DNA from: Streptomyces natalensis ATCC 27448
Lineage (GTDB): Bacteria > Actinomycetota > Actinomycetes > Streptomycetales > Streptomycetaceae
Reading direction: 5' to 3'
Assembly: GCF_000935125.1 (NCBI RefSeq)
Contig: NZ_JRKI01000062.1
Location: 1 to 64,000 of the forward strand
Length of the DNA: 64,000 nucleotides
Shown here: positions 41,719 to 48,988 of the stretch, piece by piece
Layout of the letters: each line of letters begins with the position of its first letter
Position numbering within the stretch: the first letter of the stretch is position 1
The notes under the pieces: model-generated
What the model was told of the DNA's origin: nothing
The model's database searches: none
Seen by the model: the letters and a program-made list of their open reading frames with translations, nothing else
Position numbers and translations under genes: made by a program

Positions 41719-43209
41719 TCAGCCGCCCGTCGCCCCCGCCAGGTCCAGTGCCGCGGCGATCCGGGCCGCGACCTCCTCGGCGTAGTCCGCGTCCGCGCGG
41801 TCGAACGGGCGGCGCGAGGGCGCCCGCAGGAAGGTGGCGACGCCCAGCGTGCGGCCGCGGCTGCGCAGCACCACGCACAGCCCGTGCACCGTGCCGTCCG
41901 GCCATTTACGGGCGGCCGCCCAGCCGTCGGCCGCGTCCGGGCCCGCGCTGGCGCGCACCGAACCGCGCCGCTCGTACGCCTGGGCCGCCGGATGGCCCGC
42001 CGGATACGCCATCGGGATACCGGTCGCCGCGAACGCCTCGGCCGGCCCCGGCGCCCCGGCCGGAGAGGCCAGCGCCCGCACCAGCCGCGGCGCCCGCGCG
42101 GCCCCGGGCGCGGCCGTCAGATCACCGCGGTCGCCGTCGTCCGCGGCCTCGTCCAGCGCTCCGCACGGGGCCGGCGCGGGGGCCGGGGCGAGGTCGACCA
42201 GGCCGTGATCGGCGAAGCCGGCCAGCGCGAAGTCCAGGTGGACGGCGGCGGCCTCGCAGGGGTCCGGGCACTCGGCGGCCGCCCGGCCGGCACGGTGCAG
42301 CTGATGGGCGCGGAAGCGCAGCAGGGAACCGTCCTGTTCGGCCCGCTTGGCGTCCGTCACGTCCTGGAAGAGCCAGGCGACGCCGAGCGGTACCGGCTCC
42401 TCGGCCAGCGGCGAGGCCAGCCGGACGAAGCCGCTGCGCCAGCACCGGCGCGGCGCTTCGGCCTCCTCGGAGCGCAGCGTCACCCACAGCTCGGCGGCCG
42501 CCGGCGGCGCGCCCTCGGCGAGGACGTGCTGGAGCGCGCCCTCCACCTCCTCCACGCCCTGCGTCAGCAGATCGCCCAGCGGGCACCCCAGCAGCGCCGT
42601 ACGGCCCACCCCCAGGGCGCGGGCGGCGGGCGCGTTCAGCAGGGCGAGCCGCAGATCGGCGTCCACCAGGACCACGCCCCACGATCCGTCGTCGAAGAGC
42701 GCCTCGCTGAGCGCGATGGACCGCTCCAGGTCGAGCTGGGCGTGCACCTCGCTGAAGGCGCAGTAGACCCCGTGCACCCGGCCTCCGGGGCCGCGGACGG
42801 CCGAGACCTGGGTGCGGACGAGGACCCGGTGGCCGTCCTTGGTCAGCAGCGCGAATTCCTGTACCTGGCGGCCCGGGGAGCGCCGCGCGGCGGCGAGCAC
42901 CGTACGGATCTCCTCGGCGTCCTCGCTGCGGGCGGCCCAGCCCGCGAGGCCACTGCGGCCGACGGCCTCGGCCGCGGTCCAGCCCAGGATGCGCTCGGCC
43001 TCGCGGTTCCAGTGGGTGACCGTGCCGTCGGCCCCGAAGGCGGCGAGGGCGGCGTCCATGCCGTCCAGGAGGGCGGCGAGCAGCGCGGAGTCGTCGGCGA
43101 GGCCGGTGGCAGCGGGTGCCCGGCCGTCCGTATCGGGGGCGGGGCGGCCGGACGGGGACGAGGACGCGGACGAGGCGGAAGAAGCCGACGAAGCCGACGA
43201 AGCAGTCAC
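41719..43209 (-). CDS. PAS/GAF sensory protein without output domain
   Basis: 496 residues from GTG 43209, with AGGGG 6 nt upstream. After a Ser/Ala repeat (ASSASSASS) and linker come a first PAS domain at about 40-150 (GMDAALAAFGADGTVTHWNREAERILGW) and a second at about 155-280 (ALFDDGSWGVVLVDADLRLALLNAPAARALGVGR...WLFQDVTDAKRAE). A GAF-like C-terminal part follows, ending ARKWPDGTVHGLCVVLRSRGRTLGVATFLRAPSRRPF. Related Streptomyces proteins end in a PP2C/SpoIIE phosphatase, but here the protein stops after the GAF-like domain. It may act by protein-protein contact. Confidence 0.8.
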   Translation of the reverse strand: MTASSASSASSASSASSSPSGRPAPDTDGRAPAATGLADDSALLAALLDGMDAALAAFGADGTVTHWNREAERILGWTAAEAVGRSGLAGWAARSEDAEEIRTVLAAARRSPGRQVQEFALLTKDGHRVLVRTQVSAVRGPGGRVHGVYCAFSEVHAQLDLERSIALSEALFDDGSWGVVLVDADLRLALLNAPAARALGVGRTALLGCPLGDLLTQGVEEVEGALQHVLAEGAPPAAAELWVTLRSEEAEAPRRCWRSGFVRLASPLAEEPVPLGVAWLFQDVTDAKRAEQDGSLLRFRAHQLHRAGRAAAECPDPCEAAAVHLDFALAGFADHGLVDLAPAPAPAPCGALDEAADDGDRGDLTAAPGAARAPRLVRALASPAGAPGPAEAFAATGIPMAYPAGHPAAQAYERRGSVRASAGPDAADGWAAARKWPDGTVHGLCVVLRSRGRTLGVATFLRAPSRRPFDRADADYAEEVAARIAAALDLAGATGG

Positions 43210-43329
43210 TGGCACCCCTTAAGAACGCCGCCAAGATCACCGTCGCACGTGCTGCACCTGGCTTTATTCAACTGGAACGTGACTCAGCACACACCCGATT
43301 CGCGGAAATCGTTGCGCTGGGAAATTCGG

Positions 43330-43358
43330 TTGTCCGGGACCGGGCGGCTGCCTAACGT
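43330..43358 (+). promoter_or_regulatory. Promoter of an orphan 12-codon transcription unit
   Basis: TTGTCC (43330-43335) and TAACGT (43353-43358) are separated by exactly 17 bp, a good HrdB-like promoter. The expected start near 43365 gives a 5' UTR of about 27 nt with a GGGAGGTGG ribosome site. Confidence 0.55.
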
Positions 43359-43391
43359 GTGGAGCACACGAGAAGGGAGGTGGTTCCGGAA

Positions 43392-43430
43392 ATGATCAAG
43401 AACCGGACGCGTGAGGTGACTGCGGGCTAG
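43392..43430 (+). CDS. 12-residue micro-protein MIKNRTREVTAG
   Basis: An ATG ORF of 12 codons ending in TAG, preceded by GGGAGGTGG at 43375-43383 and by a good promoter. The peptide MIKNRTREVTAG is basic and polar. A stem-loop terminator follows at 43525-43543, before the end of the convergent pdxH gene, so the unit has no larger gene to regulate downstream. It may be a leader-like peptide, a regulatory micro-protein or the marker of a dual-function small RNA. I have an impression of having seen similar sequence in other Streptomyces but cannot verify this. Confidence 0.5.
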   Translation: MIKNRTREVTAG

Positions 43431-43524
43431 CGGCCCGTCGTTTCACCGAAGTGCAGCGCCGGACCCGCGCATGCTGCAGATGCGCAGCCGGCCCAAATCC
43501 CAGCAGTCACCCGGCCCGCGGGCT

Positions 43525-43543
43525 GCCGGTTCGTCCGACCGGC
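43525..43543 (+). terminator. Terminator of the micro-ORF transcript
   Basis: GCCGGT (43525-43530) and ACCGGC (43538-43543) pair around TCGTCCG, followed by CCTTTG. The preceding CCCGGCCCGCGGGC also folds on itself. Confidence 0.45.
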
Positions 43544-43597
43544 CCTTTGCGCCACCGAGCGCGAAGGAACCAGCCCGTGGGCCGTCTGCGTGCCGCC

Positions 43598-44293
43598 TCA
43601 GGGCGCCAGCCGCTCCACCCGCCAGCCCTCGCCGGGCTCGGCGGACGCGTAGCGCAGCCGGTCGTGCAGCCGGTTGAGCCGCCCCTGCCAGAACTCCACT
43701 TCCTCGGCCACGACGCGGTAGCCGCCCCAGTGCGGCGGCGCCGGGACCTGCTCGCCCTCCGGGTAGCGGTCGGCCAACTCCTCGTAGGCGCGCTCCAGTT
43801 CGTCGCGCGAGCCGATGACCGCGGACTGGTCGCTGGCCCAGGCGCCCAGTTGGGAGCCGTGCGGGCGGGTACGGAAGTAGGCGGCGGTCTCGTCCCGGCC
43901 GATGCGTTCGGCGGTGCCGTTGACGATGACCTGGCGGGCGAGCGGATGCCAGGGGAAGAGCAGCGAGACGCGGGGGTTTTCGGCCAGTTCGCGGCCCTTG
44001 CGGCTGGTGTAGTTGGTGTAGAAGACGAAACCGCGGCCGGTGAACGCCTTCAGGAGCACGGTCCTTGAGCTCGGGCGCCCGTCGGGGCCCACCGTCGAGA
44101 CGACCATCGCATTCGGCTCGTGCAGGCCGGCCGCCACCGCTTCCTTGAACCAGCGCGCGAACTGCTCGTAGGGATCGGCCGCGAGATCGGCCTCGGCGAG
44201 TCCCTCGGCGCGGTAGTGCGCGCGCATGGGTGACGGATCGGGGGTCTCGTAATAGGGCGCGTCGGCAGGGTGCACGGGCTCATCTTGCAGCAT
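43598..44293 (-). CDS. pdxH: Pyridoxine/pyridoxamine 5'-phosphate oxidase
   Basis: 231 residues. Oxidises PNP and PMP to pyridoxal 5'-phosphate with FMN. The family segments are present: DPYEQFARWFKEA, PNAMVVSTVGPDGRPSSRTVLLK, FVFYTNYTSRKGRELAENP, ASDQSAVI and the C-terminal WGGYRVVAEEVEFWQGRLNRLHDRLRY. ATG 44293 gives a short extension before MRAHYRAEGL; ATG 44227 is an alternative closer to the E. coli start. No good ribosome site is visible for either. It is divergent from the citrate synthase gene, and its end faces the micro-ORF unit. Confidence 0.95.
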   Translation of the reverse strand: MLQDEPVHPADAPYYETPDPSPMRAHYRAEGLAEADLAADPYEQFARWFKEAVAAGLHEPNAMVVSTVGPDGRPSSRTVLLKAFTGRGFVFYTNYTSRKGRELAENPRVSLLFPWHPLARQVIVNGTAERIGRDETAAYFRTRPHGSQLGAWASDQSAVIGSRDELERAYEELADRYPEGEQVPAPPHWGGYRVVAEEVEFWQGRLNRLHDRLRYASAEPGEGWRVERLAP

Positions 44294-44763
44294 CGGGTCC
44301 GCCCGGGGCAGCCGGGAGGGGCGGAAGTCTGCCCGCCGTCGACCGGACGTAACCCTCTCGTCAGCGAATCGACCGGTGTGCCGGATGTCACCCGCCGCGC
44401 AGGTGACGAACCCCCCAAAATCGCGGGCCCGCCCACTGTGGCCTGTGAACATCGCGAGCTATCGTGTCCGGCCTGAAGGGACGCACGCCCATGCACCGTG
44501 CGCCCTGACGAGGCCCAGCACCACGCACCACACCGAAGCATCACACCGACGCACCACAACGCACCGTGTCAGAGCGCGGCTCGACCCTCCGCGCACGGCA
44601 CCGTCGCGTGACCCATGCCCTGGCGGGGCATCACCAGGGCGACCGGTGCGGACCGCGAGCTGCCCGCGCAGCCGTGGAACCGCAACGGCGCCCGCACCAG
44701 AGTCGACTGCACGGCATCCGGTCCCCGGCCGAATGCCGTCCCCATTCATCGAGGAGCCGCCTG
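44294..44763. other. Divergent promoter region pdxH/citrate synthase
   Basis: About 470 bp with no credible gene. It contains a cluster of CGCACCAC-like direct repeats near 44515-44565 and must hold both promoters, with a long 5' leader possible for the citrate synthase gene. No riboswitch motif was recognised. Confidence 0.35.
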
Positions 44764-45858
44764 ATGTCCGACTTCGTACCCGGACTTGAGGGAGTCGTAG
44801 CGTTCGAGACGGAGATCGCAGAACCGGACAAGGAAGGCGGTGCGCTGCGCTATCGCGGCGTCGACATCGAGGACCTGGTGGGTCATGTGTCCTTCGGGAA
44901 CGTGTGGGGCCTGCTGGTCGACGGGGCGTTCAATCCCGGTCTGCCGCCGGCCGAGCCGTTCCCGATTCCCGTGCACTCGGGTGACATCCGCGTCGATGTG
45001 CAGTCCGCGCTGGCCATGCTCGCGCCCGTATGGGGCCTGAAACCGCTGCTGGACATCGACGAGGCGGAGGCCCGCGACAACCTCGCCCGCGCCGCCGTGA
45101 TGGCGCTTTCGTACGTCGCCCAGTCGGCGCGCGGACAGGGCCTGCCGATGGTGCCGCAGAAGGAGATCGACAAGGCCGAGACCGTCGTGGAGCGCTTCAT
45201 GAAGCGCTGGCGCGGCGAGCCCGACCCCAAGCACGTCAAGGCCGTCGACGCCTACTGGACCTCGGCCGCCGAGCACGGCATGAACGCCTCCACCTTCACC
45301 GCCCGCGTCATCGCGTCCACCGGTGCAGATGTGGCGGCCGCGCTCTCCGGGGCGGTCGGGGCGATGTCCGGACCGCTGCACGGCGGTGCGCCGTCCCGCG
45401 TCCTGGGCATGATCGAGGAGATCGAGCGCACCGGTGACGCCACCGCCTACGTCAAGCGGGCCCTGGACCGCGGCGAGCGGCTGATGGGCTTCGGCCACCG
45501 CGTCTACCGCGCCGAGGACCCGCGCGCCCGCGTGCTGCGGCGCACCGCCAAGGAGCTGGGCGCCCCGCGCTACGAGGTCGCCGAGGCGCTGGAGAAGGCC
45601 GCCCTGGAGGAGCTGCACAACCGCCGCCCCGACCGTGTGCTGGCCACCAACGTCGAGTTCTGGGCCGCCATCACGCTGGACTTCGCCGAGGTGCCGGCGC
45701 ACATGTTCACGTCGATGTTCACGTGCGCCCGTACGGCCGGGTGGAGCGCGCACATCCTGGAACAGAAGCGGACGGGCCGACTGGTCCGGCCGTCGGCCCG
45801 GTACGTGGGCCCTGCGGGCCGCAGCCCCCGCGAGATCGAGGGCTTCGAGGGGCTCTGA
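44764..45858 (+). CDS. citA: Citrate synthase-family protein (citrate synthase 2 type)
   Basis: 364 residues, the short form. Catalytic segments are in place: the His in SGPLHGGAPSRVL, the His in MGFGHRVYRAEDPRA, and the acidic residue in the DFAEVPAHMFT region. It condenses acetyl-CoA with oxaloacetate, or propionyl-CoA if methylcitrate-type. A propionyl-type carboxylase operon lies just downstream on the other strand, which makes a role in short acyl-CoA use plausible. The ATG has GAGGAG 7-8 nt upstream. In other Streptomyces the same gene lies near pdxH and dmdR1, as here. The gene symbol is by resemblance. Confidence 0.88.
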   Translation: MSDFVPGLEGVVAFETEIAEPDKEGGALRYRGVDIEDLVGHVSFGNVWGLLVDGAFNPGLPPAEPFPIPVHSGDIRVDVQSALAMLAPVWGLKPLLDIDEAEARDNLARAAVMALSYVAQSARGQGLPMVPQKEIDKAETVVERFMKRWRGEPDPKHVKAVDAYWTSAAEHGMNASTFTARVIASTGADVAAALSGAVGAMSGPLHGGAPSRVLGMIEEIERTGDATAYVKRALDRGERLMGFGHRVYRAEDPRARVLRRTAKELGAPRYEVAEALEKAALEELHNRRPDRVLATNVEFWAAITLDFAEVPAHMFTSMFTCARTAGWSAHILEQKRTGRLVRPSARYVGPAGRSPREIEGFEGL

Positions 45859-45970
45859 GGGTTTGAGGGTTTCTCCCCACGTTGTCCTCTGCGGCGCCGT
45901 AGGGGTTGCGGTGCCCGCCTTCGGCGGGCGGGGGTTGGGTCGGCCGCCGCGGTCGACTGTCCGTTGCCAT

Positions 45971-46185
45971 GGGTGCGGCGTCAGGCTTCCAGGACTTCGT
46001 CCCTACAGCCTGCCGCCTCCCCGCCGTCGTCGACCTCCGGCCAGGGGGAGGAAGGTACAGACGACGGCCGCCGGGTCAGCGTCCACCGCAACCCGCCAGG
46101 TACCCCCACCCCGGGGTGGCCGCCAAACCGGGGTGGGAGGGGCCGGGCTGGAGCGACGAAGTCGTGGAAGACCGGCCCCGCACCC
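45971..46185. repeat. 215-bp inverted-repeat-bounded element (MITE-like)
   Basis: The left end GGGTGCGGCGTC...TCCAGGACTTCGTC (45971-46001) matches the reverse complement of the right end GACGAAGTCGTGGA...CCGCACCC (46155-46185) at about 26 of 31 positions. Inside are nested inverted repeats: CCGTCGTC with GACGACGG, and CCCACCCCGG with CCGGGGTGGG. No coding capacity is evident and the element fills the gap between the citrate synthase and TetR genes. I believe similar sequence recurs in Streptomyces genomes. No target-site duplication was identified. Confidence 0.55.
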
Positions 46186-46212
46186 ACCAGACACAGCGGG
46201 CGACGGAAGCCT

Positions 46213-46836
46213 CTACGGGTTCAAGACGGAGTCGATGATCCGCGCCCACTGCTCAACGACCCGGTCCCGCCGCGCCGAGTCATCCGTGAGCAGGTTGGCC
46301 AGGCCCAGCCCGCGGGCCATGTCGAGCAGCCCCTGCACGGTCTCCCGGATGCCCGGTACCGACTCGTCGGCCTCCAGGAGGGCCACCGCCGTACGGTGGG
46401 CCTCCCGGCCGACCCGGGCCTCCAGGGCCGTGACCCGCCGGCGTAGCTGCTCCTCGTCGGAGGCCGCGACCCACAGGTGCAGCGCGGCCCGGAACAGCGG
46501 CCCCGTGTAGAGGCCCACCAGTTCCTCGACGATGATCCAGGTGCGGGCGATCGACCCGGCCGGCGGCAGATTGTGCGCCACCGCCTTCAGCGCGCCCTGG
46601 CGCTTTTCCGCGACGTGCTCGACGGCCGCGGTGAACAGGTCCTCGCGGGTACGGAAATGGTGCTGGGCCGCGCCGCGCGAAACGCCCGCGCGTTCGGCCA
46701 CCACCGAGACCGTACTGCCGCTCCAGCCGCGCTCCGCCAGGCAGGAGACGGCCGCCTCCAGGAGCCTGAGCCGGGTGGCCCGGCTGCGCTCCTGCTGGGG
46801 CGTCCTGCCGCCGCGGGCCGGGGTCAGCGCGTCCAT
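46213..46836 (-). CDS. TetR-family repressor of the acyl-CoA cluster
   Basis: 207 residues. The DNA-binding domain covers about residues 15-62 (RLRLLEAAVSCLAERGWSGSTVSVVAERAGVSRGAAQHHFRTREDLF). The ligand domain follows, with a hydrophobic helical core (IARTWIIVEELVGLYTGPLFRAALHLWVAA). Its ATG overlaps the end of the enoyl-CoA hydratase gene by 13 bp, so it is made from the same mRNA as the pathway it probably controls. Acyl-CoA or a free acid would be the inducer, by analogy with the family. Confidence 0.9.
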   Translation of the reverse strand: MDALTPARGGRTPQQERSRATRLRLLEAAVSCLAERGWSGSTVSVVAERAGVSRGAAQHHFRTREDLFTAAVEHVAEKRQGALKAVAHNLPPAGSIARTWIIVEELVGLYTGPLFRAALHLWVAASDEEQLRRRVTALEARVGREAHRTAVALLEADESVPGIRETVQGLLDMARGLGLANLLTDDSARRDRVVEQWARIIDSVLNP

Positions 46837-47612
46837 GCCGGGGCCCGTCGCTCCAGGAAGGCGGTCATGCCCTCGCGCGCCTCGGCGGAGCCGAACAGCC
46901 GCGCCGACTGCTCGGCGAGCGCCTGCGTATCGCGGTCGAAGGCGCGCAGCACCTCCGCCGTCACCAGCTTCTTCGATGCGGCCAGGCCCTGCGGAGAGCC
47001 TTTGCGCAGTCCCTCCAGTACGGGCCCGAGCCCGGCGTCCACGTCCTTCGACGCCAGCGTCACCAGCCCGATCCGGGCCGCCTCCGCCGGGCCGAACGTC
47101 TCCCCGGTGAGGTAGTAGCGGGCGGCCGCCCGCGCATCGAGCCGGGGCAGCAGCGGCATCGAGATGACGGCGGGCGCGAGGCCGAGCCGCGCCTCGGTGA
47201 AGGCGAACGTGGCCTTGGGCCCGGCCACCGCGATATCGCAGGCGCCGAGCAGCCCCAGGCCCCCGGCCCGGACGTGCCCGGTGACCCGCGCGACCACCGG
47301 CAGCGGCAGCTCCACCAGGGCGCGCAGCAGCCGTGCGAGCCCCAGCGGCCCGTCCGTCGCCGCTCCCGAGGTCGCCTCGGACAGGTCCGCCCCGGCGCAG
47401 AAGGTGGTGCCCGTATGTGCCAGCACCACGGCTCGCACGGCGTCGTCGGCCGCGGCCTCGGCGAGCGCCTGGTGGAGTTCGGCGACCAGCCGGGCGGAGA
47501 GCGCGTTGCGGTGGTGCGGCGAGTCGAGGGTGAGGGTGGCGATGCCACGCTCGTGGGTGCGTACGACGAGCGGTGCGGCGGGCGGGACGTCGGTGGACGG
47601 GACGTCGGTCAT
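46824..47612 (-). CDS. Enoyl-CoA hydratase/isomerase-family protein
   Basis: 262 residues of the crotonase fold. The first oxyanion segment FCAGADLSE and the second GHVRAGGLGLLGACDIAVAG are visible, followed by FTEARLGLAPAVIS with the usual acidic position. It hydrates 2-enoyl-CoA in acyl-CoA breakdown. It is the last enzyme gene before the TetR gene (overlap) and lies 170 bp from the acyl-CoA dehydrogenase gene on the same strand. ATG 47612 was chosen; its ribosome site is a GGAG close to the start, with AAAGGAG further up. Confidence 0.9.
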   Translation of the reverse strand: MTDVPSTDVPPAAPLVVRTHERGIATLTLDSPHHRNALSARLVAELHQALAEAAADDAVRAVVLAHTGTTFCAGADLSEATSGAATDGPLGLARLLRALVELPLPVVARVTGHVRAGGLGLLGACDIAVAGPKATFAFTEARLGLAPAVISMPLLPRLDARAAARYYLTGETFGPAEAARIGLVTLASKDVDAGLGPVLEGLRKGSPQGLAASKKLVTAEVLRAFDRDTQALAEQSARLFGSAEAREGMTAFLERRAPAWTR

Positions 47613-47781
47613 CGGGGCTCCAACTCCTTTCCCTGGCGCGCGGTTCGCGCCGCAGATTCTTGCCGGTGGTGGTCGGCAACGTACGCGATGGCCGCCGCTT
47701 CGCTCGGCGCGGCCCCTCGCGAGGCGGCCGCCGGTGTGGCGGGCGGCCGCGCGGACGGTGTGCAGGGCTCGGGCCGACGCC

Positions 47782-48945
47782 TCAGTACGACTTCGGCAGG
47801 CCCAGCGACTGGTGCGAGACGAAGTTGAGGATCATCTCGCGGCTGACGGGGGCGATACGGGCCACGCGGGCGGCCGTGATCATGGAGGCGAGGCCGTATT
47901 CGTGGGTGAGGCCGTTGCCGCCGAGGGTGTGGACGGCCTGGTCGACGGCGTGCACGGCGGCCTCGGCGGCGGCGTATTTGGCCATGTTGGCGGCCTCGCC
48001 CGCGCCCATGTCGTCGCCGGCGTCGTAGAGGTGGGCGGCCTTCTGCATCATCAGCCGGGCCAGTTCGAGCTCGATATGGGCCTGGGCGAGGGGGTGGGCG
48101 AGGGCCTGGTGGGCGCCGATGGGGTCCTTCCAGACCTGGCGGGTGCGGGCGTAGTCGACGGCCCGGTCCAGCGCGTAACGGCCCATGCCGAGGGCGAACG
48201 CGGCGGTCATGATGCGCTCGGGGTTGAGGCCGGCGAAGAGCTGGAGGAGGCCGGCGTCCTCGTCGCCGACCAGGGCGTCGGCCGGCAGCCGTACCTCGTC
48301 CAGGGTCAGCTCGAACTGCTTCTCCGGGGCGGCCAGTTCCATACGGATCGGGCTGCGCGAGAAGCCCGGTGTGTCCCGGGGCACCATGAAGAGGCAGGGC
48401 TTGAGGCGTCCGGTCCGGGCGTCCTCCGTACGGCCGACGATCAGCGTGGCCTCGGCGATGTCGACGCCGGAGACGAACACCTTGCGGCCGTTGAGGACCC
48501 AGACCGTGCCCTCGCGCCGGGCGGTGGTGGTGATGCGGTGGGAGTTGGATCCGGCGTCGGGTTCGGTGATGCCGAAGGCCATCTTGCGGGAGCCGTCGGC
48601 CAGGCCCGGCAGCCAGGTGCGTTTTTGGCCCTCGGTGCCGAAGCGGGCGATGACCGTGCCGCAGATGGCGGGCGAGACGACCAGCATCAGCAGCGGGCAG
48701 CCGGCCGCGCCCAACTCCTCCAGTACGAGGGAGAGTTCGGCGATGCCGCCGCCCCCGCCGCCGTATTCCTCGGGGAGGTTGACGCCGAGGTAGCCGAGTT
48801 TGGCGGCCTCGGTCCACAGGTCGTCGGTGTGCCGGCCCTCGTCGACGACGGTGGCGAAGTAGTCGCGGCCGTAGCGGCGGCCCAGGGCTGCCACTGCCTC
48901 GCGCAGCGCGCGGTGTTCCTCGGTCTCGATCACAGGGTTGCGCAC
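47782..48945 (-). CDS. Acyl-CoA dehydrogenase
   Basis: 388 residues from GTG 48945, which has AAGGAG 5 nt upstream; a second GTG at 48981 has no such site. The family regions are clear: LGVNLPEEYGGGG, FGITEPDAGSNSHRI, RQVWKDPIGAHQALAHPLAQ, and the C-terminal HTLGGNGLTHEYGLASM with the catalytic-Glu segment. It oxidises an acyl-CoA to the 2-enoyl form, passing electrons to ETF. It follows the carboxylase genes with a short 43-bp gap and thus belongs to the operon. Confidence 0.93.
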   Translation of the reverse strand: MRNPVIETEEHRALREAVAALGRRYGRDYFATVVDEGRHTDDLWTEAAKLGYLGVNLPEEYGGGGGGIAELSLVLEELGAAGCPLLMLVVSPAICGTVIARFGTEGQKRTWLPGLADGSRKMAFGITEPDAGSNSHRITTTARREGTVWVLNGRKVFVSGVDIAEATLIVGRTEDARTGRLKPCLFMVPRDTPGFSRSPIRMELAAPEKQFELTLDEVRLPADALVGDEDAGLLQLFAGLNPERIMTAAFALGMGRYALDRAVDYARTRQVWKDPIGAHQALAHPLAQAHIELELARLMMQKAAHLYDAGDDMGAGEAANMAKYAAAEAAVHAVDQAVHTLGGNGLTHEYGLASMITAARVARIAPVSREMILNFVSHQSLGLPKSY

Positions 48946-48988
48946 AGTGGCTCCTTCTGTGGGAGGGGTCCGGGCAGACACCCGGAAT

